From Vicia villosa (Eukaryota; Streptophyta; Magnoliopsida; Fabales; Fabaceae): a stretch of DNA of 64,000 nt. Positions 48,201-60,398 of this stretch are shown here, piece by piece. The notes under the pieces are model-generated. The model did no database searches. It was not told where the DNA came from and was given only the letters and a program-made list of their open reading frames with translations. The stretch spans positions 124,001-188,000 of the forward strand of contig NW_026705179.1 of NCBI RefSeq assembly GCF_029867415.1. Direction: 5' to 3'. How positions within the stretch are numbered: the first letter of the stretch is position 1; the number at the start of each line of letters is the position of its first letter. The translations under genes and the position numbers were made by a program.

Positions 48201-48472
48201 AGTTGACTTTTAGGTCAACATAGTCGATTATTGATCATCTGAGCCATTGAGTGAGCAATCCTTGGAATTGAAGCTTGAATTTTGATATGGAGATGCTTTG
48301 AGACATATGAGACACCTTGAGATCCATTTGAGGCCTTAGAGATTCAAATTCTTTTGATGAAGTGCAAACCCTAATTTAAGAGACCCTCGATTAGGAGAAT
48401 GTTGCTTGAATAAACCTTTGAACCTTGAACCCTTAATGATGAAATGAGATGGGCAAATTTTAGGGTATGACA
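45231..48472 (-). mobile_element. LTR of the minus-strand Tat/Ogre-like element
   Basis: On the minus strand it runs from TGTCATACCC (48472) to GCTACA (45231), 3242 bp, next to the PBS. A candidate TATA box on the minus strand is at about 47306-47313. A B-box-like GGTTCGATCC (46490-46499, minus strand) with an A-box-like TGGCAAAGGAG (46525-46535) recalls the tRNA-like modules of the Ogre LTR. A hairpin family is at 45752-45991. Confidence 0.82.
45752..45991 (-). repeat. Hairpin family with loop ATAGATT
   Basis: ATGATCA/TGATCAT (45752-45758, 45766-45772), TGAC(C)GAT/ATCGTCA around 45810-45833, ATAACC/GGTTAT (45898-45903, 45913-45918) and CGATCAT/ATGATCG (45973-45979, 45985-45991). The first three share ATAGATTT in the loop. 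Two AAGGTA/TACCTT hairpins lie just upstream at about 45590-45655. Confidence 0.65.
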
Positions 48473-49605
48473 GAATCAAAGATTGGTAATTTGAGATTTT
48501 TGACTTTATGAAAATTTCTAATTTTGGCCAATCTTCTCCTAATCATACCAATTTGATTTCTCACAAAATTGCATCAAATATGTGTTATTTTCTGATTGTT
48601 TATGATTGGAATCAAGAGCTAAATCATATCTTTTCAAATCTTCTTCAAATACTTGATTTAAATCATGATTTTTATGAATAAAAATTCAAATAAAATCAAA
48701 GATTCATCAAATTTTCGTGGCCTTCAGATTTGAGACTCTTGGATACTTGGGGATCAAGATTGGATCATAACAAGTCGGGCCTTTTTGCAAAGAAACTCAT
48801 TTTGAGGCCTTTTATTTCACCTTTTTCCCTTTAAAATTGTCCAACTTGGACAAGGCATATCTCCCTCAATTTTTAAGGTATGGAGAAGTTCTAGAACTTT
48901 TTGGAAACCTCAAGATGTCTTCTACAAGCCACTTTGGAAGCTTTTTTCAATTTGAGGATTTTATCTTGATGATATTGGCTTTGACAAAAAACTGCTTTTA
49001 GTTGAATTTCAAAAAGGACCTATAATCTTTTGATCCATATCTCTCAAATGAAGCATTTTTAGCCTTGGCTTGTGAGAGACAAAATTGTAGAGACTTCAAT
49101 TTCCTTCAAAATGAGCTTTGGATGGGAAATTTCTGATGTTCCATGTGAAAGTTATGGCTGGTCAAAGTTCAGTTGACTTTCTCCTATGAAACCCTGATTT
49201 AGAAACTTTTTGAATTTGTTGATTTCTGATCTTTTCTTGATGAATCATGATCAATCCTTGATCAAATGATGAATGATACTTCAAAAATAAGATTGTTGAC
49301 AAAAATTAGGAGTTTTGACTGTACTTTGACCACAATTGACTTTTAGGTCAAAATAGTCGATTGTTGACTTTTTGAGCAATTGAGTGGTCAATCCTTGGAA
49401 CTAAAACCTGAATTTTGTCATGGAGATAGTTTGAAACATCATAAGCAATATGAGATCCATTGGAGACTTTGATTCATTGATTTTCTTCGGGGAAGTCAAA
49501 ACCCTAACTTTTTGAGCCATTGTTTAGGAGGATGTGTCTTTGAGCATTGCACCTTGGTATGAGCTTGGGAAGTAAAATGAGAGGGGAAAATTTTGGGGTA
49601 TGACA
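48473..49605 (-). mobile_element. Fragment of a second, related Tat-type LTR, minus strand
   Basis: It ends at 49605 with the reverse complement of TGTCATACCCCAAAATTT and is a divergent copy of the U3 part of the preceding LTR (about 47400-48472). It is cut at 48473, where the first LTR begins. It abuts the copia pol sequence at 49606. Confidence 0.75.
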
Positions 49606-49799
49606 CCTATTTTACATTCTAAAGCTAAACATATAGAGATTAAACATCACTTTATTAGGGACTATGTTCAGAAGGGTGTTCTTTCTTTAAACTTTGTTGA
49701 TACAGAACATCAGTGGGCTGATATCTTTACAAAACCCCTTGCTGAAGATAGGTTTAAGTTCATTCAGAAGAACATCAGTATGGATTTATGCCCAGAATG
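49606..49799 (+). pseudogene. Copia element 2, C-terminal end of pol (RNase H)
   Basis: The 60-odd encoded residues contain the typical copia RNase H end: KHIEIKHHFIRD, then ADIFTKPL, and a short tail to TGA 49797-49799. The rest of pol is lost at the LTR junction. Element 1 lacks exactly this region, so the two copies are complementary remnants of the same kind of element. Confidence 0.9.
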
Positions 49800-50309
49800 A
49801 AGATGTTGAGAAGATCTGATATATGGATTAGATTGAAAATGTTTATTTATTTTCTTATCATATGTTCTGGTTATGTATGATCATTTAGACACTCTGTTTC
49901 TGTTATTTCTAACGTTTCATATGTCTAAGTATGACACAGAACTTCTGTTAAAGCAAAACAGCTGTCACCAACTATTCCAGATGATGACCACGTGTTCATT
50001 CTAAAGGGACAAGCATGCGTGCAGTTGATGAGACGCCACCCTAGGTAACTATGCAAATCTTTTCAAATCTCACGCTATCTCCACTAACGTCTTTCAACAT
50101 TAAATGTAAATGATTGAGTTTCTGTAACCGTTGCATTCAGAATCTCATTGCATTTTGTTTTCAAATCCGTGTCTATATAAACTCATATCATATTCATTAT
50201 TTCTCTTTTCACTCCTTCATCATCATTTGTTATATGCATTTTAGTATTTTTTTTCTCTCTTCATAAAAACCCTAAAAGTAAGAAACCCAGAAAACTCAAG
50301 CATTCTTCA

Positions 50310-52771
50310 ATGGCTTCTTCATCAAAAACTCATCAAAAGGTTTCGTCTTCTCAACAACGACAACAACAAGATCAACAACAACAGCAACAACAATCTTTCT
50401 TCACTCCATTGAAGACCTGTTTGATTCCTTACGCAGACTTAGAATTTCTCTATGAACTTATGGTTGATTTTGAAAATCTTCAAGCACACCAGTTCAACAT
50501 CAAGACGAACATGTTGGTTCAAGGATGGGCAAATTACTTTGATCGTCTTATTGGACTAGTTTTTCCTCTTTTGGTTAAGGAATTTTGGACTCATGCTACC
50601 CTAACCTCAAATGCTATTATCTCCTTCGTGTTAGGGCAAGAGGTTGTAATTACTGAGAATCTGATAAGGAAGTTGTTGAATCTCCAATGTTTAGGTGGAA
50701 TAACTAGTGCTCTTCCTGGAAGAACTGATTGGGAAACAGTTTATCCAGAAATATTTACTTCTGGAAAAGGTTCACCTCACTCCACTGATCTGAAGCCTTC
50801 TTACAGAGTTTGGGCAAAGATCATTCTGGGGTCTCTCAACCACAGAAAATCAACTGTTTTTGCAACCTATATCAGTCAAGATCAGCAGTTCCTTCTATAC
50901 TGCATTGGGAAGGGTATGAGAATCAACTTGCCTCTTGTTCTATTCAATCATCTGAGGACTCACGTGAAAGAATCAAGAGAAGCAGAACGTCTGAAATGTC
51001 CCAAGATAAAGAAGAATACCATTTCAATGGGAAGGCTGATATCAGATATTCTGACTAAGAGTGGTCTGATTGATACTCTGAGAGCAGGTGGCTCCATTCA
51101 AGATTTGGCTACTATTAGTGGAGTACTCTAACTGCCCACACTCTGAGGAGGATGCATTTGATTGGAAAGGTGATCTCAGCTCCAACAGTGATTCCTGATC
51201 TTCTGACCTGAAGAAATCTAGTTGTTGATTTCCCTCTGATTTTCAAGGAAGAACTCTCAGAATCTGTCAAACTCTATTTGGAGCCCTGTGTACGAGATCA
51301 ATCAGAAGTTGATCCTGCTTGGATTCGTGGAAGAACTCTTCCATATTTGGATGATTTAATAAATAAGGATAAGAAGAAGAAATAGAAGAAGAAGAGAAAG
51401 GTTACTGATGAAGGTCTTGCTGCAAAGAAAGCTAAGAAGCAGAAGAAACCTTCAAGTATTGTTATCTCTGACTCTGTACCTATTAATAGTTCTGAACAAG
51501 TATCAACAGAATCTCTCAAAATTCCCAGAACTTCTGAACATTTTCAAAATCTAATAGAAGAAATTGATAATGTAGACACTTCTAGTTTACACTCTTCTTC
51601 TGACCTTCCCCCTCAGAAAATACCACCATCATCTAAAATTCCATCTTCTTCCACCACCACCAAAGGAAAACGCCCTCTTCATTCTGAACCAATTCTAAAC
51701 CCCAAACCACTAAATGTTATCTTCCCACCTATTCCATCTGAAAATATTTTCTCCACTAATCAACCAACCTCCTCTATTCCTAAACCAATCTCACCAATTT
51801 CTGACCCTTCATCACCATCCACTTTTTCTGACCCCATTGCTGTAGTCGCAGACTCTGACAATGAAGCAGAATCTTCACCTCCTCCATCCTCTTCAAACAC
51901 TTCTTCTTTGTTTGATAGAGTTTCTGAACCATACTCCCTCTCAAATCCAAAATCTCCAATCACCCGTTTCAGAATCAACCCTCCTAAACCTTATGTTGAT
52001 ATTCGTTTTGAATTATTAAAATATAAGGTCAGAACAGGGTTAGAATATCTGAAGACTGCTTATGATTCCAAGTTGGATCATCTATCTACTGAAAAGCTTT
52101 GGAAAGCTTTTGTTGAAGATGTGCAGGCAGAGTTTCTGGACCTCCAGAAGGATTGTCTTGCTGCTGCTCCTGGTCCTGCTAGACTAGCTTTGGAGTATAT
52201 TGCTAGCATCTACTCTCATCCTATCTCTGAATGGAATCCTCTAGAAGAAGCTCCCTTCATTGATGAAATGGAAGTGGATAATCCTTTGCCTCTGTTTGTC
52301 TGGACGCCTTATCCGTTTTCAGTTCTGATTGGAGACTTTAAGACTCTGTTTAAATGGTTCAGGGAGAACCCTCTGGCTGAGTATCCTGATTTGGTGTATC
52401 CTCAGATTGAGTATCCTCCAGAAGAAGAACCTGAAGAAGAGCAACAAGCTGAACAGCATCAAGCTGAAGAGATTGAAGATCAAAAGATTCCTGTTGAAGA
52501 GGAACCAATTGCTGAAAATCAGATGATTCCAGCTTCTGATGTTCCTACTTCTTCTGCTGGTCCTTCTACTTTTGTTATGATGGAAACTTTCAAGGAACTA
52601 CAAGTGAATCAAGCTTTAGTGTTTAGTCGCCTGGACAAACAAGATGATACAAATGAAGAATTTAGAACTTGGATGCAGAGACAGGAAGATTCCTCCAAGA
52701 AGCAAGCTGAAGACTTTGCTGAGATTAAGAACCTTCTGGCAGCTTTAGCCTCTAAGCTTAACCAGTCGTAG
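50310..52771 (+). pseudogene. Copia element 2 env-like ORF3, multiply broken
   Basis: ATG 50310 opens a frame with a Gln-rich N-terminus, then a globular domain homologous to ORF3 of element 1 (ELMVDFE and LVKEFW blocks). The frame ends at TAA 51129-51131. The sequence continues in another frame, has a TGA near 51207 and a TAG at 51382-51384 inside a Lys-rich tract, and shifts again before 51850. From there one frame runs to TAG 52769-52771: Ser/Pro-rich linker, the conserved C-terminal domain (VWTPYPF, RENP), an acidic Glu/Gln repeat and a final coiled-coil-like segment. No clear membrane segment is visible. Confidence 0.8.
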
Positions 52772-53678
52772 TATTTGTCTTGTGTCTTAGTTGTTTTTCT
52801 TTGTTTTTGCATCTGTTTTGTTGCATCTGCTTTGTACTCCCTTTTGATTAATCAATGAAATATATTTATTTCTTCATTTTGTGTGTCTTTCATCTGAATC
52901 TTATATACTTTTGATGTTATGAAAAAAAAAGGGGAGAAGCGTGCTAATTGAATTGATTTATAATATCAGTTGTTGGGCTTAAGTCTCAACATTCCTAACA
53001 ACTATATTGAAACTTTTCTGTCTCTGATAGTTTTGCAAGAATGTGATACTCTAAACAAGCTCAATATGGGAGAAGCGAATATGGGGAGAAGTATAAATGG
53101 AGAAAATCTCTCAAGAGTTGAAGCAATCAAGCTTAATGTTCTGATACATAAAGTTTCAAGCTCTGATACAAGCTATGCTTTAAAGTGCTCTGATACAAAC
53201 CTTGATCTGATAGCTCTGATACAAGAAGTTTCAAGATCAGAAAGAAGCTATGCAGAAAAAGGGAGAAAAGCCAAGTGCTCTGATACAAGAAGCTATGAAG
53301 CTCTGATACAAGCAAGCCTTTTTGATGCTCTGATAGAAGACTTAAGATAAAGCTCTGATACAAGTGATCTCAAAGAGAAATTCAAAGCTATGAAGCTGTC
53401 CAATGGAAGCTCTGAAGTGAAGCTCTGAATTATCTGAAGTTTAAAGTTCAACGTGAAAGTCTCATCTGAAATGAAAAATACTCAAGGAAGTCTTTTATTT
53501 ATAAAATCTTCTAGTATTAATTTAAGGGGGAGATTGTTAATCTCAGGGGGAGACATATTCACACACTTTGATTAATATGCTTTTTGCTATATCTGTGTAT
53601 TGTCTTTTTCATATGATATTTTGGATACAAATTCATATCAATTCTGTATGTTTTTGTCATCATAAAAAAGGGGGAGAT
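52772..53678 (+). other. Copia element 2 3' UTR with repeated motifs and PPT
   Basis: GCTCTGATACAAG-like repeats are dense at 53146-53360. PPT-like purine tracts occur near 52921, twice near 53525-53553, and immediately before the LTR (53665-53676). This intact end shows what element 1 has lost at 33695. Confidence 0.75.
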
Positions 53679-54762
53679 TGTTAGAACAAGAAATGTTCTG
53701 ATCAATATTCTTAGTTTTAATGATAACATTATATATGAATTTTGTATAAGAGAATGTGGTACTTTAATTATTCACGTTTTCCATTTCAGGAAAAGTATAA
53801 AAGAGTATGCACAAAATCAGCGCTTAGAGGCTCTAACCCAAAAGTTATGTAGTGCTTCATCAGAACATGGTCTGGCAGACATCAGAAGATAGTCCTGCAG
53901 AATTAGAACATGATCTAGAAAGCATCAGAAGATGGCAGTCAGAAGTAAAGCTCTGAAGATCTGATGGTATCACGTTCAAAGCACTTCTAAAGTTTGAAGA
54001 CAGAAGTTGCATCTGCACCAAGGCTGAAGACTCTGATATTCAAATGTTCATTTTACATATTCTGAGTCCAGAAGCAAGTACAAGATGAAAAGGCTATAAC
54101 ATCAAATCTTTGACTGACAAAAGGAACGTTAGAAGCTACAAAAGGCAAAGTCAGTAAAAGCAGACGAAGCATGGCTCGAGGTAGTTGACAAAAGAGTGAA
54201 ACATTAAATGCAACAGTGTATTATTCACGCAAAGCATTAAATGCTCCCAACGGTCACTTTTCCTCAGCGTCTATATATAGAAGTTCTGATTCAGAAGCAG
54301 CAACGAACTCTTACGCAAAAGAACCAAAACGCTGTCAAACTGAAATCACACCAAAGCAAATAAGAACTTCATCTTCAACCTCACAACTTTGTAATATCTT
54401 AGTGAGTGTTAGAACTTAAACTTAAGAGAAAAATCACTTTGTGATTATAGCTTATTAAGAAGCATTTGAATCTCTTGTAATATTTATTTTACATTGATTG
54501 TAAAAGGATTTCCTAGAGTGATCAAACTGTGATCTGTAGACTCTAGAAGACTTAGAGGGTATCTAAGTGGAGAACCATTGTAATCAGTTTGATTAGTGGA
54601 TTAAATCCTTAGTTGAGGTAAATCACCTTGTCAGGGGTGGACTGGAGTAGTTTAGTTAACAACGAACCAGGATAAAAATAATTATGTGATTTATTTTTAT
54701 CTACCATTTTTTGAAGTTACACTTATTCAATCCCCCCTTTCTAAGTGTTTTTCACTCCTTCA
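53679..54762 (+). mobile_element. Copia element 2, 3' LTR
   Basis: TGTTAGAACA...CCTTCA, 1084 bp, diverged from the LTRs of element 1 by substitutions and indels. TATA motif TATATATA at 54272-54279. Hairpins CTAGAGT/ACTCTAG (54513-54546) and ACTTAGA/TCTAAGT (54550-54568) correspond to those of element 1 with a compensating change in the second. Confidence 0.9.
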
Positions 54763-55780
54763 TCCACAACCCAAGAAAATAAATTCACTATTAGTAGGTT
54801 AGTACAATTAGTCTGATAAGTAACAATAAACCCTATGATATCCTGTGCCTTTTTCTAACACTATCCAATGACTTTCTATTTAGAGTCTCCCCCAAAACAT
54901 GAGAACCTACTCACTTTCTTCTCTATCACACAAACTATGATAGGGGATAACAATAACTAAACCCTACTGATTAACTTCAGTCACCACTATGAGTGAAATT
55001 GAATCTTACAACTCAACTAGACACATCTATTTTACCAAGTTACTAAAACATAGTGTTGTACATAAAACAATAAGGTATCCTTGTTAACCTAGCTCTCTAA
55101 AATCTTCAATGTGAATGCTTGAATTCCAATGTAGGTTGTGAGCTCCTTATGTAGCATAATTCTTCTAGGCTTTTCTGCATGGATATCAACTTGGATTTCG
55201 TCCAGAAATAATGCTATTACGTTGAATATGATTTGGTCCACAAATATCTCCAACAAAAAGATATGATTTAGTTTATTTCAAATTCAAATTTAAATCTAAT
55301 TTGATCGTTGCAGTTGTCCAACAAATTATATAATCATATTGTTTAATCAATAACAATAAATCTTTTGCAGAATCTTGTCCAAAATGCAGCAGTTTGGCCC
55401 AAATGTTGTACCATATATCGTGACATTGTGTTCATCATGTGTCCCTTATGCAGTCCCATAAAACTTAAGAAAGCTAGATCAATCTTGAACACTTTGAACA
55501 CTTCTCCATCTTCGTGTTTTGCAAAATGCAACCAATCCACAAAGAACTTCATTGGCTCAAAAAGGGATTTCAAATAAATGCATTTTAATACAATCTAATA
55601 TACTAGTTCATGTTTCTAATCGATTAGAAGTTTGAAATATAATTGATTGTAAGTTCAAAAAAGGAAGGAAAAGATATCTAGCCATTGATCAATATTAAAG
55701 CGATGTCCTAATCATTTGGGACTCATTTTTGAACTGAGTTAATCAATTATTCAAAAGTGTTAATCGATTAGATAAACCGA
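54763..55780. other. AT-rich flank, nothing recognised
   Basis: About 1 kb after the copia LTR. I see no coding frame, repeat array or inverted-repeat element that I can support. Confidence 0.4.
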
Positions 55781-55784
55781 GGAA

Positions 55785-56125
55785 GAATACGTAGCAGCTA
55801 CATCATATGTATGTTATGTCGTGTGACTTAGGAATCTTTTCAAGGAACTTGAAATGTCACGAGAAAAACCGACCAAATTTTTTGTAAATAACAAATCAGC
55901 CATAGCTCTTGCAAAGAATCATGTTTTTATGACTGTATCAACCATATCAATTCACGCTATCACTATATAAAGTGGTGCACATAGAGAAAAGATGTGTATG
56001 TTAAATATGTGAAGTCTCAAGATTAAGTAGCTGACATCTTCATAAAATCACTCAAGCATGAAGACTTTATCAAGTTACTTGGCATAAAAAATCAAACTTG
56101 AAAGGGGGTGTTGAATTATAAACAT
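55785..56125 (+). pseudogene. Degenerate copia RNase H fragment
   Basis: The translation starts EEYVAATS, the usual end-of-RNase H entry of copia pol, and continues to a KSAIALAKN block, a KHI-like region with stops and frameshifts, and a final ADIF-like block (ADIFIKSL) near 56030-56055. The residue before NKSAIAL is Asn. It is a different copia lineage from elements 1 and 2. An LTR was not found next to it. Confidence 0.7.
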
Positions 56126-56287
56126 GATTTGATTCATTGGACTAATATAGGGTCAAGCTCATTTGTTGGTCTTAGTGGTGTAGTCCAAAGAAGGTTCTAG
56201 AGAGATGTATAAGTAAATTAGTGTAGCCATAATAATAAATGTATGTGGTAGAAAGAAGTGTGTAGAACCATCTCTCCAAATATCTAG

Positions 56288-56291
<4 letters not shown>

Positions 56292-56369
<78 letters not shown>
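56292..56369. repeat. (TA)n microsatellite
   Basis: About 39 uninterrupted TA units. Open frames through it are artefacts. Confidence 0.95.
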
Positions 56370-56372
<3 letters not shown>

Positions 56373-56468
56373 AAATTCTTCATTAAATCTTATAAATAAG
56401 GAGAGCTTATCATTTATAAAGCATGTTAACAACAAAACAAATACTACTTTAGTAACTATTATAAACAA

Positions 56469-56506
56469 ATATTCTCTTTTTAGGCTCATTGAATAATTAA
56501 TGTATT
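56469..56506. mobile_element. Fragment of the same Stowaway family
   Basis: CTCATTGAATAATTAATG and flanking bases match the interior of the MITE at 56627-56770, without its ends. Confidence 0.5.
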
Positions 56507-56626
56507 TGACCGGACTTTTTTCAATTGTTAAAGTTACTTTTAAGTTGAAGTTGAAAATAAGAGTTTTTTAAATAACGTTATAACTTTTCAACTTTAATTT
56601 TTTTTAACTAAATCGTTTGATATATA

Positions 56627-56770
56627 CTCCCTCTGTCTCATATTATAAGAGAAATTTACTTTTTAGATTCATTGAATAATTAATGTATTTGATCTATATA
56701 TAGACCAGATATATTAATTATTCAATGAATCTAAAAATTGAATTTCTCTTATAATATGGGACGGAGGGAG
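56627..56770. mobile_element. Stowaway-type MITE
   Basis: 144 bp with terminal inverted repeats CTCCCTCTGTC/GACGGAGGGAG flanked by TA, the Tc1/Mariner MITE signature. The two halves are complementary almost throughout, so a transcript would be a long hairpin. Confidence 0.9.
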
Positions 56771-57689
56771 TATCTATGAAAATATTATATTTAATACAAA
56801 GATGAGACAATCTAAAAAAAAGTGAGAAAATATGATTTTCCGTCTAAATTTAATAGTGTCTGATGTAAAGTATTTGCAAGTGAAAGTAGTGATTTTTATT
56901 CATACTTTTAAAAATAATAAAATAAAATACTACTATAATATATTTTAAGATATGAAATATATTAAGAAAATTAAATGAATTTTTTTTATATATATTTGAA
57001 AATATGTGAAAATAATGTTGGCACGTCAATGAATAATATTTTTTTTAATTAAATAAAATAAAATAATATGGGAAGAATTATGAAAATATAGGTTGGAATG
57101 AAGAATTAAAAAATAATTTATAATAATATTAAAGTTCAAATTGTATAATTATGTACAAGTAAATATTTTAAAAAGTTAATAGAAGCTCCTTAAATCGTAT
57201 TTGTATTCATAAAATAAAAATCACTTTTTTATAAGAAATTTTTTATAAATATTATTTGGCCCTACTTCTCCTTTAAAATATACATAAATTATATAAATTA
57301 TTTAGTAAATTTAAAATAAAATATGTACTTAATTATAATAGTGACAGTGTCTAAAAGTAAGTAAACAAATGTGTAAAGCACTTTCTCAATAGAAATTATC
57401 TTTCTCTTAAATTGTCTCTTCTTTTATTCCTCATAAAATCTCAATATAGTCTTTTTCCTCAATAAAAATTATCTTTCTCTTAAATAGTCTCTTCTTTCAA
57501 CTCTTCATAAAATCTCAATATAGTTTTTTTTCTTTCTTTTTTTCAACATAAACACTCTACTACCAACCGATCACATCCTTGCATTTGAAAAATGCAGCAC
57601 CAATATTAAAAGTGAAGCCTATTATATATCATCATGTCTATGTTATCTTGTATATCGAGTGCATTCTATCAATTATCAATTATTACAGA

Positions 57690-57867
57690 GTTAAATACGT
57701 TTTTTTTCCTATAAATATTGCAGTTTTCATTTTTAGTCCCTACTTACTTTTAGGCAACGATTTTTACAAAAAAAATCGTTGCTAAAACCAGCTAGAACCG
57801 TTGCCAAAATTCAAAAAAGATCAAAAATAAAACTGTAATATTTACAGGGATCAAAAACTTATTTATC
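57690..57867. mobile_element. Mutator-like MITE
   Basis: Imperfect terminal inverted repeats of about 45 bp (start TTAAATACGTTTTT, end AAAAACTTATTTAT), with ATAAATATTGCAGTTTT and its reverse-complement counterpart. In the centre is a perfect 12-bp inverted repeat, GCAACGATTTTT/AAAAATCGTTGC (57754-57782). No clear 9-bp target duplication was found. Confidence 0.65.
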
Positions 57868-58702
57868 CTATTATTATTATATATGTAAATGTAATTCCAA
57901 TTGGTGTAATTGTTTTTTTCTTGAATAAAAATTGAATCAGCCCTGTTTGACATAAAGAGAAGTTCAAAATTCAATAAGTCCACCTACCATAAAGCTGTTT
58001 TGGCTTAGAGTTTTCAGTACTAAGATATGAAAAAGAAAGTTTGTCATATTGGACTCTAAAGAACGTGCAAAGATGTACGGTTAGTGACTAGACCTACATA
58101 TCCTTTAAGTTTTTTTTTGCTTGGATTTGATTCATTTGCTTTTGCTTTACCTTACTATATAGGCTTTCAAAGAATTGCAGATAAATGTGGATAAAAACAT
58201 AGGAAGGACAAGTTTGGGTCCGACAAACAGCATTGAATATATTTGAGAATGTCACCACCTTACTCTGCTTACATTCTACACCTTTGATGTCTCTTTCAAA
58301 AAGTGGATTCTTTTCCTTAAATTAGATTAGTAATTATTCAGTGTATTGTAGCATTCAATCTTAGTCATCATAACTGAAAATGTGATTAAGATTCAAGGTT
58401 GGAGGAAGATGCAAGCAAACCTTACATGATAGAAAAGAGAGGATTGATTTGATTCATTTATGTTTCGCTATTTATGCGTTTGATGATTTATTGAGATGTA
58501 TACATCATGTTATTTGCAAATATAAAATAATAATATCTAAATAGTAAAAATGAAAAATGTCATGCAAATATTATAACCAATAATATAAAAGGACAAGTTA
58601 TGCTTGAACACAAACATAGTGCAGAAACCAAATTAGATAAATAGCTATTAAATCAATTAATGTATATGGTATGTAGCAAGAGTTTAAAATTTAATGAATG
58701 TA

Positions 58703-58843
58703 CTCTCCCCGTCACAAATTATAAGAGAAATTTATTTCTTAAATTTATTGAATAATAATTTATCTGGTCTATATATAGACGACATGTATTAATTATTCAA
58801 TTAATTAAAAAAATAAATTTCTCTTATAATTTAAAAGAGAAAT
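58703..58843. mobile_element. Degraded Stowaway-type MITE
   Basis: It starts CTCTCCCCGTCACAAATTAT and shares the interior (ATATATAGAC, TTAATTATTCAA) with 56627-56770. The right terminal repeat is partly lost. Confidence 0.7.
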
Positions 58844-59289
58844 CAAATACCAAAATTTTTTTTATGTATATTGATGATACTCGATTATACTATAATACTT
58901 TTTAATAGTTTTAACCGTTTTTAACTTAATTTTAGATTATCATTGTGTAATTTGTTGTAAATCATAGAAAGAGTTAAGACTACTGTGAAAAGTCTTATTT
59001 TATTTTTAAATAACTCTAGCGAGACAACTCTGTCATGTTTATCTATGGTGGAGGTTACAATAATCAGAGGCAGAGCAAGACAGGCACACAAAAGCATGAA
59101 GATTAAAATAAGTGTTTATGGAGAAATCATGACATGACTATGGAATGAAGAAAAATTTTGTTGAGATTGTGGCATGATGATATTAGATTGTGGCGCCATT
59201 AATATATAGTCATGTGTTGCCAAGTGGACTAAATGGCAGATCACGACCAATTAGGTCTAATCGTGGGGTGGTGAGACAAATGAAATACT

Positions 59290-60210
59290 TACTATAAAAA
59301 AATTATCAATAGTACAAAAAACACATTTTATCTCAGACGCGAAATATATTTAATCTCAGCTACAAAAGTGAGGTAACTAAGGGCTTCATAAAAATTGCCA
59401 CTTTATCCATCGATTAATCAAAAATTGAGGAGTTAAGTTATTTGCATATGAGTTCGAACCCCAACATCTACATTTTTATTATTTTCAAAACTAGTGTATC
59501 ATATCTCTCAGTTTATCAATATCGAGGGGTAAGATATATTGTTTTTTATTTAAAAAAACTCGTTACATTATTTACACAGAATATTAATAAATTAATTTGT
59601 TTACAAACTACATTGTTTACCTAAAATATTACATTGTTTACATAGAACATTAAAGTAAAAATTAATTTTCCTAAAGATTTGATTTTAGATCTTCGAATCA
59701 TTTAAATTTTGGAGTAGATCAAATGTTGTGTGTCAGATATTCTTTATGACTTTTGTATGCATTTGTTTCTGATATAAAATAAGAAAAGGGTTAGATAAAT
59801 AAATGATTTTCTCCTCAAATAAACATTTAAGAACACAAACTTTAATCCCAAATAATTTTATTCTCTTGCAATTCATCATAATTTTTTTTTGTGGTAATTG
59901 CTCTGGAAAGCCTTAAAGTGGTGGATGTAGATAGTTTCAAGTGCTTCATGATGTTTAATCATCAATTTTTAAATTTCAACATGCTTTTATAATGGAATTT
60001 TTTTATGTTTCATGCGGATTACTAATGCTAATGTCTTGAGCGTTGATACTCATGAAATGGATTGCAAGATTTGTTTAAGGAGGGTGATCATTATCCTCAA
60101 TAGTCACGCTAAATTATCCCACCAGTTTTGACAAAAACTGAGGTAAAATATATTTATCCCTCAATTTTAGTAAAAAACCGAGGTCAATAAGTTTTTTTTT
60201 AAAAAAACAT
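59290..60210. mobile_element. Possible CACTA-type fragment
   Basis: ACTATAAAAAAATTATC near 59291 resembles a CACTA end, and CTGAGGTAAAATA / ACCGAGGT motifs at 59365-59395 and 60130-60190 resemble CACTA subterminal repeats. Both inverted ends and a 3-bp duplication were not established. Confidence 0.25.
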
Positions 60211-60398
60211 TATTATTTTCATATAATATTAAAATACATTGATTACAACAAATTCAAGTTAATAATAATAACAAACAGTCAGTCTAAAAAAATGATGAGA
60301 GAGAAAGTTTTCTGTTCTCTCTCTGCTCTCTCTTAGTTTCCTTCACGGTTCAGTCCCGGAGGTGCCGCCGGTGTTTTAGTGCATTTAGCGCTACTTTT

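Larger units (their letters stand above)
38785..48472 (-). mobile_element. Coding-free Tat/Ogre-like LTR element, minus strand, incomplete
   Basis: A tRNA-Arg PBS in reverse complement (45211-45228) adjoins an LTR to its right (45231-48472). Read on the minus strand this is a 5' LTR, PBS and internal region running left to 38785. The 6.4 kb internal region holds at least five tandem arrays and no gag or pol frame. Its left end is cut by the Ogre 3' LTR. It is either non-autonomous or a 5' UTR remnant of a larger element. Confidence 0.7.
49606..54762 (+). mobile_element. Copia element 2 (SIRE/Maximus type), 5'-truncated
   Basis: Only the end of pol, the env-like ORF, 3' UTR and 3' LTR remain. 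Its left side is replaced by the Tat-type LTR at 49605. It is related to element 1 but clearly diverged in ORF3 and LTR. Confidence 0.9.

Noticed and set aside
55365..55577. Overlapping open frames on both strands in the AT-rich flank
   Set aside because: Short, no known domain, no conserved neighbour; treated as chance.
56159..56489. Open frames with long Tyr-Ile runs
   Set aside because: Translation of the (TA)n microsatellite.
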